A stretch of DNA of 64,000 nt from CAZLQG01 sp964561655 (GCA_964561655.1 CAZLQG010000001.1:1-64000); one strand, 5' to 3'. Numbered from the stretch's first letter, positions 22,875-31,336 are shown. The notes: generated by a model from the sequence alone, not told the origin. Program-made: numbers and translations.

Positions 22875-23498
22875 ATGATAAAGACCGTGGGGAAAATTAT
22901 TTTAGGGCTCTTAATTGCCGTTATTGCGGCGTGTATTTACTTTTACGCGCGTTTTACTCCGGCAGAAAAATCGGTCTGGGGAGCAAGCTTTTCCCTTCCG
23001 CACGCGGAATACCTTGGCCTTGATTACAAACAGGTCTTTAACGACATTTTGTACGACCTCAAAGTAAAAAATTTGCGGCTCATGGCTTACTGGGAAACCA
23101 TTGAGCCTAGGCAGGGNNNNNNNNNNNNNNNNNNNNNNNNNNNNNNNNNNNNNNNNNNNNNNNNNNNNNNNNNNNNNNNNNNNNNNNNNNNNNNNNNNNN
23201 NNNNNNNNNNNNNNNNTGGTACCGAGTCCAGGCCGGCATGGCGGAAAGTTTGACCAAAGTCAGGAGCGTGATTGGCGTGGAATTGCAGGCAGAACCGTGG
23301 TTTGAAAAAGATGTCTATGAAACCCCAATTGAAAGGCAGCTTGAGTTTATAAATGTGGATATTTTGAAGGATAATATAAAATATGCAAGCAAGGTAGGTT
23401 TCGGAGAAAATTATCTTTGGGGCGCGGAATGGTGGTATTATATGAAAGAGCAGGGGCATCCGGAAATTTGGGAAACAGTAAAATCTTTATTTAATTAA
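22875..23498 (+). CDS. Membrane-anchored TIM-barrel (glycoside-hydrolase-like) protein, interrupted by an assembly gap
   Basis: An N-terminal TM (~5-26) is followed by WGASFSLPHAEYLGLDYKQVF and LKVKNLRLMAYWETIEPRQG. This resembles the start of cellulase-type barrels, where the 'R..yW..iEP..G' strand-helix step is typical. A 100-N gap (23117-23216) removes the centre. The tail VIGVELQAEPWFEK and WGAEWWYYMKEQGHP matches the barrel's C-terminal strands with the Glu in 'ELQAEPW' in an active-site-like place. The true length is unknown; complete relatives would be expected near 300 residues. Confidence 0.6.
   Translation: MIKTVGKIILGLLIAVIAACIYFYARFTPAEKSVWGASFSLPHAEYLGLDYKQVFNDILYDLKVKNLRLMAYWETIEPRQXXXXXXXXXXXXXXXXXXXXXXXXXXXXXXXXXXWYRVQAGMAESLTKVRSVIGVELQAEPWFEKDVYETPIERQLEFINVDILKDNIKYASKVGFGENYLWGAEWWYYMKEQGHPEIWETVKSLFN
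23117..23216. other. Scaffold gap (100 N)
   Basis: Exactly 100 N, a placeholder length. The reading frame on both sides agrees with a gap of 3n+1 bases. Confidence 0.98.
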
Positions 23499-23502
23499 AA
23501 AT

Positions 23503-24279
23503 ATGGCAAAACAGGTTGTCGGCTTGGATATAGGAGGCACAAAAATCAGCGGGGTAGCTTTTGACGGTAAAAAAGTTGTTTCTGAAATTAAATTGCTCAC
23601 CCCCGGAAAATTGGGAGAATTTAAAATTGTGCTTAAAGAGATGATTTTATATTTGGTGCAGAAGGAAAAACACGCCGCAATTGGCGTTGCCGTAGCCGGG
23701 GTGGTAAACAGAAAAAAAGGCTCAGTAATTTATTCCCCGAATCTGCAGATGGTTAACGGTTTTAATTTTGTGAAGTTTTTTAAAACTTTGGGATTTAGCC
23801 GGGTCAAAGTAGAAAACGACGCCAACTGTTTTGCGTTGGCGGAGAGCCGTGTCGGACAGGGGAAAAAATTTGGAAGTTCAGCGGGAATCACTTTAGGCAC
23901 CGGGTTGGGCGGAGGCATTATTATTAACTGTAACTTGTACCTTGGCGCTCATGGCAGTGCGGGAGAGCCTGGGCATATGCTGGCTGACGAAAAATTGACT
24001 TACGAAAAGCGCTTTCAAATGTTTAAAAGTAAGGATGACTGGAAGAGGGTAGGGAAATTATTAGGTAGGTTGACGGCTGATATTTTGAACCTTTTGGATT
24101 TGGAAGCAATTATTTTAGGCGGGAGCGTCGGGAAAAAATTTGGCAAGCACGTTATTCCTGTAGCATTAGCAGAAACAAAAAAGCATTTATTAAATAAAAA
24201 TCTGTCACCAAAAATTTATATTTCAAAACTAAAACACGCCGGGGCCATAGGAGCGGCGCTTTTATGGGAGAATAAATGA
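23503..24279 (+). CDS. ROK-family protein (sugar kinase-like), zinc motif absent
   Basis: A 258-aa protein. The ATP-binding phosphate loops are present (GLDIGGTKISG; ITLGTGLGGGIIINC), as are the catalytic Asp region VENDANCFALAE (~107) and the GEPGHM His (~155). ROK kinases normally follow GHM with a Cys-x-Cys-Gly-x2-Gly-Cys zinc motif; here the text runs LADEKLTYEKRF with no cysteines, and the protein is ~40-60 residues shorter than typical. It may be a reduced glucokinase or sugar kinase. Its stop overlaps the lipoprotein start (ATGA). Confidence 0.85.
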   Translation: MAKQVVGLDIGGTKISGVAFDGKKVVSEIKLLTPGKLGEFKIVLKEMILYLVQKEKHAAIGVAVAGVVNRKKGSVIYSPNLQMVNGFNFVKFFKTLGFSRVKVENDANCFALAESRVGQGKKFGSSAGITLGTGLGGGIIINCNLYLGAHGSAGEPGHMLADEKLTYEKRFQMFKSKDDWKRVGKLLGRLTADILNLLDLEAIILGGSVGKKFGKHVIPVALAETKKHLLNKNLSPKIYISKLKHAGAIGAALLWENK

Positions 24280-24398
24280 AAAAGATAATTTTAATGTTTT
24301 TGTCTTTTTTACTGCTTGCCGCGGGCTGCCAGATTGTTGAACTAAAAAAAGAAGTCCCTTCTTCGCCGAAAGAATCTTATATGCAGCTTCCTAAATAA
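24276..24398 (+). CDS. 40-aa putative lipoprotein
   Basis: ATG at 24276 overlaps the preceding TGA. The product begins MKKIILMFLSFLLLAAGCQI, a complete lipoprotein signal with lipobox LAAGC (Cys 18), and leaves only 23 residues after the Cys (ending SYMQLPK). It would be lipidated by Lgt (29580). The stop is followed at once by a strong terminator, which supports it as the last gene of the operon. Function unknown. Confidence 0.65.
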   Translation: MKKIILMFLSFLLLAAGCQIVELKKEVPSSPKESYMQLPK

Positions 24399-24423
24399 AC
24401 CCTAGGCCAAAGGCCTAGGGTTT
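24397..24423 (+). terminator. Terminator after the lipoprotein gene
   Basis: AAACCCTAGGCC-AAA-GGCCTAGGGTTT followed by ATTTTAAG; 12 perfect pairs. Confidence 0.88.
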
Positions 24424-24450
24424 ATTTTAAGTGTGGTGAAAAATTTTTTA

Positions 24451-25071
24451 TTATTCTTCTTTTTCTGTTTGCGGGCTTGAAAGATGGTTTTCATTTGAAT
24501 CCTGGGAGACCTCTTGGTATTGCGGTTCTTCTTGGAAATGCGGTGTTTCGGGCAGTTTTACCTGCGCAACCAATTCTTCAAAACTCGGTAAGTCCTTTAT
24601 TGAATTTAATCCTAGATGCATAAGGAATTCCGTGGTGGTTTGGTATAAAAAGCTTCTATGGTCAGAAGGGTTGAGAGTCTTTTCAATCAGCCCCCGCATC
24701 AGTAAAATTCTCAGGCTATACTGCGAATTTACGCCTCTTATAGCTTCAATTTCCGCCTTGGAAATCGGCTGGCGGTAGGCGACAATGGCTAAAACTTCCA
24801 CGGAGGCGTCGGTAAGCTTTTCTCTCAGCTCCGCGTTTAGGAAATTTTTTACGACCGTGGAATTTTCGCTGCTACTGGCCAACTGGTATTCGCCGTTGTT
24901 TTCCAGTAAGACAATCCCGGAATTTTTCTTTTCCTCTGCTAATTTATCAAGCGCGGTTTTAATTAAGCCTGGGTCTTGGTTCAAAATTCCGACAAAATCC
25001 TTTAATTTCAAAGGCTTGTGTGCAACAAATAAAATGCTTTCAATTTGGCTTTTTAACTTCCCGGGCTCCAT
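24451..25071 (-). CDS. scpB: Segregation and condensation protein ScpB
   Basis: A 206-aa protein from the ATG at 25071 (MEPGKLKSQIESILFVAHKPL); the frame is open 36 codons further up but that part overlaps the neighbour and is not ScpB-like. Two winged-helix domains are visible: LKLKDFVGILNQ... and LTDASVEVLAIVAYRQPISKAEIEAIRGVN, the ScpB hallmark. The C-terminus (~175-206) is a Glu/Gln-rich tail. With ScpA it bridges SMC heads for chromosome segregation. It overlaps the upstream small membrane gene by 19 bases. smc is not in the window. Confidence 0.92.
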   Translation of the reverse strand: MEPGKLKSQIESILFVAHKPLKLKDFVGILNQDPGLIKTALDKLAEEKKNSGIVLLENNGEYQLASSSENSTVVKNFLNAELREKLTDASVEVLAIVAYRQPISKAEIEAIRGVNSQYSLRILLMRGLIEKTLNPSDHRSFLYQTTTEFLMHLGLNSIKDLPSFEELVAQVKLPETPHFQEEPQYQEVSQDSNENHLSSPQTEKEE

Positions 25072-25289
25072 ATGATGTAAATTCCTATTAAGATTAATAC
25101 TAAAGCATAAAGTAAAATTGTGGGCTTTCTGCCAAGAATTGTTTTTCCTATCTTCTCGGCAGAAGGCGGTTTTACCCAACCGTTTTTTACTAAGTATCCC
25201 AAACTTGCGTTATAAATTTTATCTATAGCCAGCGAGCCGTAAGCAAGTCCTAGGAGTATAAACAGACTTCCAATTAAGTTTCGGTTCAT
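25053..25289 (-). CDS. Small two-TM membrane protein between scpA and scpB
   Basis: A 78-aa protein. TM helices at ~5-22 (LIGSLFILLGLAYGSLAI) and ~55-74 (PTILLYALVLILIGIYII) are joined by a polar loop. It overlaps scpA by 4 bases (ATGA) and scpB by 19 bases, so it is translationally coupled within the condensin operon. No family is recognised and a link to SMC function is only suggested by position. Confidence 0.65.
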   Translation of the reverse strand: MNRNLIGSLFILLGLAYGSLAIDKIYNASLGYLVKNGWVKPPSAEKIGKTILGRKPTILLYALVLILIGIYIIWSPGS

Positions 25290-26011
25290 TGCGGGTTTTC
25301 CTCGTGATTTTTTTTGATAATTACATCGGCAAATAAGTTTTCCTGCTGGGCGACAAAGATTTTTTGTTTTATAAGTTCTAATAACGCGAGGAAGGTTATA
25401 ATAATTTCCGATTTGTTTTTTGCGGTTTTAAGAAGCTCGGAAAGCTTGGTTTCCACTTGTTTGCCCAAAAGCGTCTGTAAATGGTCAATTTTTTCCTGAA
25501 TAGAAATTGCTTCTTTAACTTTGGCCTTGGGCAGGTTGTCAAGCTCTTTAAGGCCTTTGATTATGTTTAAAATTGCGTTATGTAAGGTTTTGGCATTAAG
25601 TTCGGGATCGGGGTAGAAATTTATTTTTTGCTCAAATGTTAAGCTTTTAACAAAACTTTGCTTTCTGCGGTTGTCCAACCGTTTTAAAAACTTAGCTACT
25701 TCCTTGAACTGTTTGTACAGAATTAATTTGGCTTCCAAGTCTATAACATCTTCCTCTTCTTCGTCTTCCAGTTCTAAAGTTGGAAGAATGGCTTTAGATT
25801 TAATGACCAAGAGTTTGGCGGCAATGGTTAAATAGTCGGCAATCACCGTGGGGTCAATTTTTTCCAATTGCCTGATGTATTGCAAAAATTGCTCGGTCAC
25901 TTCCGCCAAGGCAATTTGGGTTATGTCCAGCTTGCGTTCTTCTATCAGCGATAGCAGCAAGTCAAGCGGCCCTTCAAAATTTTTAGTTTTTGTTTGGAGC
26001 ATTTTATACAC
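25286..26011 (-). CDS. scpA: Segregation and condensation protein ScpA
   Basis: A 241-aa kleisin. The N-terminal SMC-binding part FEGPLDLLLSLIEERKLDITQIALAEVTEQFLQYI is nearly consensus. Next are LTIAAKLLVIKSKAILP, an acidic stretch (ELEDEEEEDVIDLEAK) and a C-terminal winged helix (SEIIITFLALLELIKQKIFVAQQENLFADVII). It forms the SMC-ScpAB condensin ring. M4 (26002) is an alternative start. Confidence 0.93.
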   Translation of the reverse strand: MYKMLQTKTKNFEGPLDLLLSLIEERKLDITQIALAEVTEQFLQYIRQLEKIDPTVIADYLTIAAKLLVIKSKAILPTLELEDEEEEDVIDLEAKLILYKQFKEVAKFLKRLDNRRKQSFVKSLTFEQKINFYPDPELNAKTLHNAILNIIKGLKELDNLPKAKVKEAISIQEKIDHLQTLLGKQVETKLSELLKTAKNKSEIIITFLALLELIKQKIFVAQQENLFADVIIKKNHEENPQ

Positions 26012-26035
26012 CCCCTCCTGGTTTGAGAGGAGGAT

Positions 26036-26566
26036 TTACCTTTTTGATTTCGAGAAAAGGCCCTTTATTGGGTTTACGAGCTTTTCAAAGTCTTTGGTGC
26101 TGATTTCCACACTGTGGGTAAAACTGCCCGCGGAAGCCACCATTTTTTTGGCTTTGGCAATATTTTTATCCAGTAGCGTCTGGACTTTAAAAAGTTGCCC
26201 GAATGGATGCAGCAGCCCCACTTTAGTTTTTAAATATTTTTCTATATCTTTTTCTTTTGCGAGTGAAACTTTCTTTGCCTTAAGCGCTTTTTTGATGCCA
26301 TTTAGGTCTACGTATTTTCCCGCTGGGAGCACTATCAGCGCCCAGGAATAACCCGCCTTGCCTCCAGCAACGCGAGGCAGGTCTACTTTAATCAAAACCA
26401 CCTTGGCAATTTCGCCAAGCCTTTTTTTGGTGGTCGCGCCTACATCGTGCGCCGTGTAAACTAATTTGTGTTCAATTAAATTATATTTAACCTTTGCGCC
26501 ATCAAGCAGTTTGGTAATTTGATTTTTTAGCTGTTTGATTGGCTTTTGAACTTTTTTCTTTGGCAT
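26036..26566 (-). CDS. YbaK/EbsC-type aminoacyl-tRNA deacylase domain protein
   Basis: A 176-aa protein. The YbaK fold is indicated by YNLIEHKLVYTAHDVGATTKK, then KVVLIKVDLP, ALIVLPAGKYVDLNGIKKAL and the GLLHPFGQLFKVQTLLDK loop (usual G...PfG). A conserved Lys in IAKVVLIKVD matches the catalytic Lys of ProX/YbaK enzymes. A Lys-rich N-terminal extension (~1-20) could contact RNA. It probably hydrolyses mischarged tRNA; the substrate is not determined. Confidence 0.8.
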   Translation of the reverse strand: MPKKKVQKPIKQLKNQITKLLDGAKVKYNLIEHKLVYTAHDVGATTKKRLGEIAKVVLIKVDLPRVAGGKAGYSWALIVLPAGKYVDLNGIKKALKAKKVSLAKEKDIEKYLKTKVGLLHPFGQLFKVQTLLDKNIAKAKKMVASAGSFTHSVEISTKDFEKLVNPIKGLFSKSKR

Positions 26567-26616
26567 AATAGAAAATTAAAAATTAAAATTGAAAAATTAC
26601 AATTCAAAATTCAAAA

Positions 26617-26865
26617 TTATTCTTTTTCCAATTTTTCTACTTTGCTTTTAAATTCACCAAATTCTGTAAGGTGCGTGCCGTCTTTTATATGCATAGCTAC
26701 GAAAGATACTTGCCTTAGTAAGTCTAAAATTGTTTTTATTTTAGGATTTGGAGGTCGCAATCGACCGTGAAGAGCCTCTAATCGATCTTCTAGAGTTTCT
26801 AATACCTGGAGTTTTTCTTCTGCTTCTGAGTTTGAGACATACTCTGGATTGTAATACCTACTCAT
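26617..26865 (-). CDS. Small acidic helical protein, unknown
   Basis: An 82-aa protein, highly charged and predicted helical: EAEEKLQVLETLEDRLEALHGRLRPP, then KIKTILDLLRQVSFVAMHIKDG and a C-terminal helix EFKSKVEKLEKE. No signal peptide or motif. It lies 14 bases after aspS (same strand), so it may be co-transcribed. I do not recognise it. Confidence 0.55.
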   Translation of the reverse strand: MSRYYNPEYVSNSEAEEKLQVLETLEDRLEALHGRLRPPNPKIKTILDLLRQVSFVAMHIKDGTHLTEFGEFKSKVEKLEKE

Positions 26866-26879
26866 AGATTTGAAGTTAA

Positions 26880-28682
26880 TTATTTTTTCTTTGGTAAGTC
26901 TAACTTTATATGCAGTTCTTTAAGTTGTTTTTCGTCTACATCACTAGGAGCGTTCATCATTACATCCTCTGCGCTGCCGTTTTTGGGGAAGGCGATTACT
27001 TCGCGGATGTTCGGTTCATTTTCCAAAAGCATCAATAATCTATCAATCCCTGGTGCAAAGCCGCCGTGAGGCGGCGCGCCGTATTCAAAGGCGCGTATCA
27101 TGGCACCAAATTTCTTATCTACTTGTTCTTTGTTATAGCCTACAATTTCAAAAGCTTTATACATAATGTCCGGCCGGTTGTTACGAATAGCGCCGGAAGA
27201 AAGCTCTAGGCCGTTGGCAATAATATCATACTGATAAGACTGGATTTTAAGCGGATCTTTTTCCTTAAAAGCGTCCATGCCGCCTTTGGGCATGGAGAAG
27301 GGGTTATGGCCAAAGTCTAGCTTTTTTTCCTGCTCATTGTACTCATACATAGGAAAGTCCACAATCCAAGCCCAGGCCATTACATTTGGATCTTTTAACC
27401 CGAACATGGTGCCTAGGTGGTCGCGGAGTTTGCCTAAAACTTTGTTTACGAGTTTTAATTCGTCCGCGCCAAAGAAAATTATGTCGCCCGGTTTGGCTTT
27501 GATTTTGGAAATGATATTTTGCTTTTCCTCGTCCGATAAAAATTTAAGGATAGGGGATTTCATTTCATCATTAGCTAAAACAATATAAGCCAGACCGCCG
27601 GCGCCTTCTTTTTTAACTATTTCAGTTAACTCATCAATCTGGCTTCTGGAAAGTTTACCGCCACTTGGGCAGCAAATGGCTTTTACTACGCCGCCGTTTT
27701 TGATGGCGTTGCCGAACACGCTAAATTTTGTATTGCGCAAACCTTCGGTCAAATCTGTCATTTGCATATCAAATCTTAAATCTGGTCTGTCTATTCCGTA
27801 TAGGTTCATTGCATCTTCATAAGAAATTTTTGGAAAAGGTTTTTCTTTGACTTTTTTGCCGGCAAATTCTTCAGTGAGCTTAATGAACAGCGGTTCCATA
27901 ACCGTAAAAACATCGTTTGGTTCCTGGGCAAAACCAATCTCTAAATCAAGCTGATAAAATTCTCCCGGGCTTCTGTCCGCGCGTGGGTCTTCGTCCCTAA
28001 AGCACGGGGCAATTTGGTAATACTTGGGCAGGCCGCCTACCATCAATAATTGCTTGAATTGCTGTGGCGCTTGGGGAAGCGCGTAGAATTTTCCCGGGTG
28101 CAGGCGCGAAGGAACCAAAAAATCCCTCGCTCCTTCCGGAGAGGAAGATGTCAATATCGGAGTAGTAACTTCTATAAAGCCGCTATTGTCCATAAATTCC
28201 CGAATCATCTTGATCATTTTGTGCCTTTTGATAAGCATCTCCTGCATTTTTTTTCTGCGGATGTCTAAAAAGCGATACTTAAGGCGAATTTCTTCGTTGA
28301 TTTTGGAAGCTTCTACTTCCTCTTCTTCTTTAGTCGGATGATGCGCAACGGGAAAGGGCAGAGGTTTGCTCATATTTAAAATAATGATTTTTTCTGCCGT
28401 GATTTCTATTTCCCCAGTTTTTAGATTTGGATTAATTAGGTTTTTTTCTCTTTTGATGACCTTGCCTTCTGCTTCAATGACAAATTCATCACGGCATTTG
28501 TCGGCCGCCGTGAATGCTTCTTTGTTTTCGGGATGGATTGCGAGTTGTACCAGTCCGGTGTGGTCGCGCAGGTCAATAAAAATCACGCCGCCATGGTCGC
28601 GCCGTGAATTAACCCAACCGGCCACCGTAACGCTGGAACCGGTTTTTTGAGGTGTTTCTAAAGCAAGTGTTCTTTTTTGCAT
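26880..28682 (-). CDS. aspS: Aspartyl-tRNA synthetase (probably non-discriminating)
   Basis: A 600-aa class II synthetase from ATG 28682; the open frame beyond that covers an intergenic repeat. OB-fold anticodon domain (VAGWVNSRRDHGGVIFIDLRD), motif 2 (YYQIAPCFRDEDPRADRSPGEFYQLDLEI), the bacterial GAD insertion and motif 3 (APGIDRLLMLL) are present. The anticodon-binding stretch reads RRDHGG. His at this position marks enzymes that also charge tRNA-Asn, whereas discriminating bacterial AspRS have Leu (E. coli RRDLGS). Asp-tRNA-Asn would then need GatCAB, not in this window. Confidence 0.95.
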   Translation of the reverse strand: MQKRTLALETPQKTGSSVTVAGWVNSRRDHGGVIFIDLRDHTGLVQLAIHPENKEAFTAADKCRDEFVIEAEGKVIKREKNLINPNLKTGEIEITAEKIIILNMSKPLPFPVAHHPTKEEEEVEASKINEEIRLKYRFLDIRRKKMQEMLIKRHKMIKMIREFMDNSGFIEVTTPILTSSSPEGARDFLVPSRLHPGKFYALPQAPQQFKQLLMVGGLPKYYQIAPCFRDEDPRADRSPGEFYQLDLEIGFAQEPNDVFTVMEPLFIKLTEEFAGKKVKEKPFPKISYEDAMNLYGIDRPDLRFDMQMTDLTEGLRNTKFSVFGNAIKNGGVVKAICCPSGGKLSRSQIDELTEIVKKEGAGGLAYIVLANDEMKSPILKFLSDEEKQNIISKIKAKPGDIIFFGADELKLVNKVLGKLRDHLGTMFGLKDPNVMAWAWIVDFPMYEYNEQEKKLDFGHNPFSMPKGGMDAFKEKDPLKIQSYQYDIIANGLELSSGAIRNNRPDIMYKAFEIVGYNKEQVDKKFGAMIRAFEYGAPPHGGFAPGIDRLLMLLENEPNIREVIAFPKNGSAEDVMMNAPSDVDEKQLKELHIKLDLPKKK

Positions 28683-28698
28683 AAGTTTCCTAGCCGTC

Positions 28699-28790
28699 TT
28701 TTTAGAAATATTCTTCGAGCTTGTCAAGAAGATATTCTTTGTTGGTTCTCGACTCCTCCGCCTCTGGCGGATCCGCTTGAACAATATCAT
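28699..28790. repeat. Palindromic repeats upstream of aspS
   Basis: The hairpin AATATTCTT-CGAGCTTGTC-AAGAAGATATT (~28708-28735) carries the GAGCTTGTC core in its loop. A CTCCGCC-TCT-GGCGGA palindrome (~28755-28772) follows. Both lie in the likely 5' leader of aspS. Confidence 0.55.
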
Positions 28791-28914
28791 ATTTCCCGTA
28801 AACAGCGGGCACGGCGAATTAATTATTTATTATTATACAAAATTTGAGGTTCTTTGCCAAATAATCGGATATTTAATATAATGTTTAGGTAATTTAAGTA
28901 TCTGGAAACAAAAC

Positions 28915-29496
28915 ATGACTTTAAAGAAAATTGTTTTAGACTTGGAGACGCAGAAAAGCTTTCAAGAGGTCGGGGGTAGGGGAAGGAATCATCTTTTGAA
29001 GATATCAGTCGTGGGGATTTATGATTATTCCACCAATAAGTATCAGATTTTTCGTGAGCACGAAATTGCTAAACTTTCTTCCATCCTCCAAACTTGCGAT
29101 CAAATAATCGGGTTTAACATAAAAGACTTTGATTTTGAGGTTTTAAGGCCGTATTTAAATTTTGATATTCATAAGGTTCCATATTTGGATTTATTAGAAG
29201 AAATAGAGAAAATTTTAGGGCATCGGATTAAGCTTGAGGACGTGGCGCAGGCGACATTGGGCTCGGGCAAGTCAGGCGACGGCCGCGCGGCGATTCAGTA
29301 TTTTAAAAACGGGCGATGGAGTGATTTGGAAAAATACTGTTTGGACGATGTCAAAGTAACCAAACAAATTTATGATTATGCTTTGGCTAATCGCAAACTT
29401 TTGTATCGCGACTTTTTCAAAATTAAGGAGATTCTGCTAAAAATATCCGAGCCACAGCAAAGAGTGGGGGTTAAGCATCAGGCGGCTTTGTTTTAA
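28915..29496 (+). CDS. DEDD-type 3'-5' exonuclease-like (RNase H fold) protein
   Basis: A 193-aa protein. The acidic exonuclease positions are in VLDLETQKSF (DxE, ~9-11), IIGFNIKDFDFEVL (Asp ~75-77) and YCLDDVKVTKQIYDYA (D-D, ~142-143), as in YprB-type ribonuclease-H-like proteins. It likely degrades or trims nucleic acid ends. A TATAAT at 28877-28882 could be its -10. No extra domains. The biological target is unknown. Confidence 0.82.
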   Translation: MTLKKIVLDLETQKSFQEVGGRGRNHLLKISVVGIYDYSTNKYQIFREHEIAKLSSILQTCDQIIGFNIKDFDFEVLRPYLNFDIHKVPYLDLLEEIEKILGHRIKLEDVAQATLGSGKSGDGRAAIQYFKNGRWSDLEKYCLDDVKVTKQIYDYALANRKLLYRDFFKIKEILLKISEPQQRVGVKHQAALF

Positions 29497-29579
29497 AATT
29501 AACCTAATTAACCTAAACAAGCACCAATTAGGCATTGGGTATTGTTTAGAATAATTAGAGCAATTAGGTCAATCAGAAA

Positions 29580-30443
29580 TTGGTCAAGTATAAAATCCCA
29601 ATTGTATTTTTACTTATTGGCCTAGTTTATTTCCTAAGCCAGGTTTTTTTTGGTAACTGGATTTTGCCTCAAGGATTTTTTCTTGGGCCAATTGAAGTGC
29701 GTTATTACGGAATAATTATTGCGCTTGCGGTCGCTGTCGGTTATTATTACGCGGTAAAAACATCAACAAAATATCAAATTTCTCCAAAGCAGGCGGAGGA
29801 TTTGTTGTTTTGGGTAATTATTGGCGGATTTATTGGCGCTAGAATTTATCATGTTTTTTCTAGTTTTAATTTCTATCTTCAGAATCCTTTGAGCGTTTTT
29901 CAAGTATGGAACGGCGGTCTTTCCATTTACGGCGCGGTTCTAGCAGGCCTGTTGTCATTAATTGTTTATAAGAAACTTTATAACTTTCAACTTTCAACTT
30001 TTAACTTATTAGATTGGTTGACTCCAAGCATCATCTTAGGTCAAATCATTGGCAGGTTCGGCAACTTGTTTAATTATGAGGCTTTTGGGTATCCTACAAA
30101 TTTGGTTTGGAAGATGTTTGTACCTATAGAATTTAGGCCGGTAGGCTTTTTGGGTTTTAGCTTTTTCCATCCTTGGTTTTTATATGAGGTTTTTGGTTTG
30201 ATTATCATTTTTTTGTTACTCAAGATCATTATTCAGAAAAGGTTGGGGAACATCAATGGCAGTCTGTTCTTAACCTATTTTTTGTTGTATAATGTTGTAA
30301 GATTTTTCTTAGAATTCAGCAGAATTGACAGCGTTTTTATTGGCAATATGCGCCAAAACGCCGTGGCAAGCTTGGTCTTTGCCGTTCTGGCGTGCTTCGC
30401 TTTTATCTTTATTTTTTTAAAAAAGCGTGACAAAGTATCATAA
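29580..30443 (+). CDS. lgt: Prolipoprotein diacylglyceryl transferase
   Basis: A 287-aa polytopic enzyme that attaches diacylglycerol to the lipobox Cys. The Lgt signature GRFGNLFNYEAFG (~158-170) with catalytic Arg, WNGGLSIYGAVLAG (~119) and IRYYG-type VRYYGIIIAL near the start are present. The start codon is TTG. The segment FQLSTFNLLDW is encoded by a TAACTTTCAACTTTCAACTT simple repeat read in frame. It likely modifies the 40-aa lipoprotein at 24276. The next gene overlaps its 3' end by 17 bases. Confidence 0.94.
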   Translation: MVKYKIPIVFLLIGLVYFLSQVFFGNWILPQGFFLGPIEVRYYGIIIALAVAVGYYYAVKTSTKYQISPKQAEDLLFWVIIGGFIGARIYHVFSSFNFYLQNPLSVFQVWNGGLSIYGAVLAGLLSLIVYKKLYNFQLSTFNLLDWLTPSIILGQIIGRFGNLFNYEAFGYPTNLVWKMFVPIEFRPVGFLGFSFFHPWFLYEVFGLIIIFLLLKIIIQKRLGNINGSLFLTYFLLYNVVRFFLEFSRIDSVFIGNMRQNAVASLVFAVLACFAFIFIFLKKRDKVS

Positions 30444-31167
30444 AATTTTTTCAACAATGATTGGGCTGGGGTTTTTGGTTGTACTGCAGGTTTTTTCTTT
30501 TCCCCAGCCTGTTTTCCGGTTCTTAATTCCTGTCTTTTTGTTGTTTTCATTTTTAGTGCTGGCCTATAATTATGTTTATTTAAAAAATTTGGACAAGCTG
30601 AATTTTTGGGTCTTGGTAAGGCCTTTAATGCTTCTTTTTAGTCTTTTTGGAATTTTTATGATTCTGCCTTCGCCGGGATTTCGGAGTTTATTTTTAATCG
30701 CTGCGATTGTGGTCATAATTTTATCTGAAATTTTTTTGGACAATTTTTCGGAACAGGTTTTAATTAACGAAACTTTAATCATTCTTTTTGGACTGCTGGT
30801 TTCCATGATGGCCTTTGTTCAATTTTTTCCCGGATATAGGTTCTTGGCTATGTTCGGCGTATTTTTGGTCATTGCGTTTTCAGCAAGGATGTTTTATGAA
30901 TTTGTACCCACTCTGGCTTCCAGCAAACTCATTGGCAGTCTAATCTTAGGCTTGTTTTCCGCGCAGTTTTTTTGGGGTTTAGGCTTTCTGCCTTTTCATT
31001 TTTCAGCTACTGGTTTAATTTTATTTAACTTAGTTTATTTTTCTCTTATTTTAAATTATTTTTATTTGTTTAAGACTTTGAATTTTAAAAGATTACAGTT
31101 CCATTTACTTTTGGTTGTCGTTGCGAGCGGTATCGCACTGGCTTCAACTCCCTGGAGGATTATTTAA
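30427..31167 (+). CDS. Polytopic membrane protein of unknown function
   Basis: A 246-aa protein with about seven hydrophobic helices, few charged residues, GTG start overlapping lgt. Phe/Leu-rich helices (FRFLIPVFLLFSFLVLAY; LIILFGLLVSMMAFVQFFPG). No motif or family recognised. Translational coupling to lgt suggests an envelope role, but this is positional inference only. Confidence 0.65.
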   Translation: MTKYHKIFSTMIGLGFLVVLQVFSFPQPVFRFLIPVFLLFSFLVLAYNYVYLKNLDKLNFWVLVRPLMLLFSLFGIFMILPSPGFRSLFLIAAIVVIILSEIFLDNFSEQVLINETLIILFGLLVSMMAFVQFFPGYRFLAMFGVFLVIAFSARMFYEFVPTLASSKLIGSLILGLFSAQFFWGLGFLPFHFSATGLILFNLVYFSLILNYFYLFKTLNFKRLQFHLLLVVVASGIALASTPWRII

Positions 31168-31168
31168 A

Positions 31169-31336
31169 ATAGGACTTACGCGCTTGCCGCTTCACGATCG
31201 GGCGGAGCCCGACCTACAAGCGGCTTTGGCCAATTTCTTCGTTAAAATCTCTGGTTTGGCCTCGCCGTAGTTAAACTATGCCTTCGACCAAATCCTCGAT
31301 TTTGCCTCGAACTTGGCTCAAACGCGTAAGTCCTAT
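31169..31336. mobile_element. MITE-like element with 14-bp terminal inverted repeats
   Basis: ATAGGACTTACGCG (31169-31182) is exactly repeated in inverse as CGCGTAAGTCCTAT (31323-31336). The 168-bp unit contains an inner palindrome (GCCGCTT...AAGCGGC) and no intact gene. No clear target-site duplication was identified. It lies just after the membrane protein gene and 16 bases before the next ATG. Confidence 0.6.

Noticed and set aside
22875..23498. Frameshifted pseudogene at 22875
   Set aside because: The apparent damage is an N gap; sequence on both sides is in one frame and looks like normal coding sequence.
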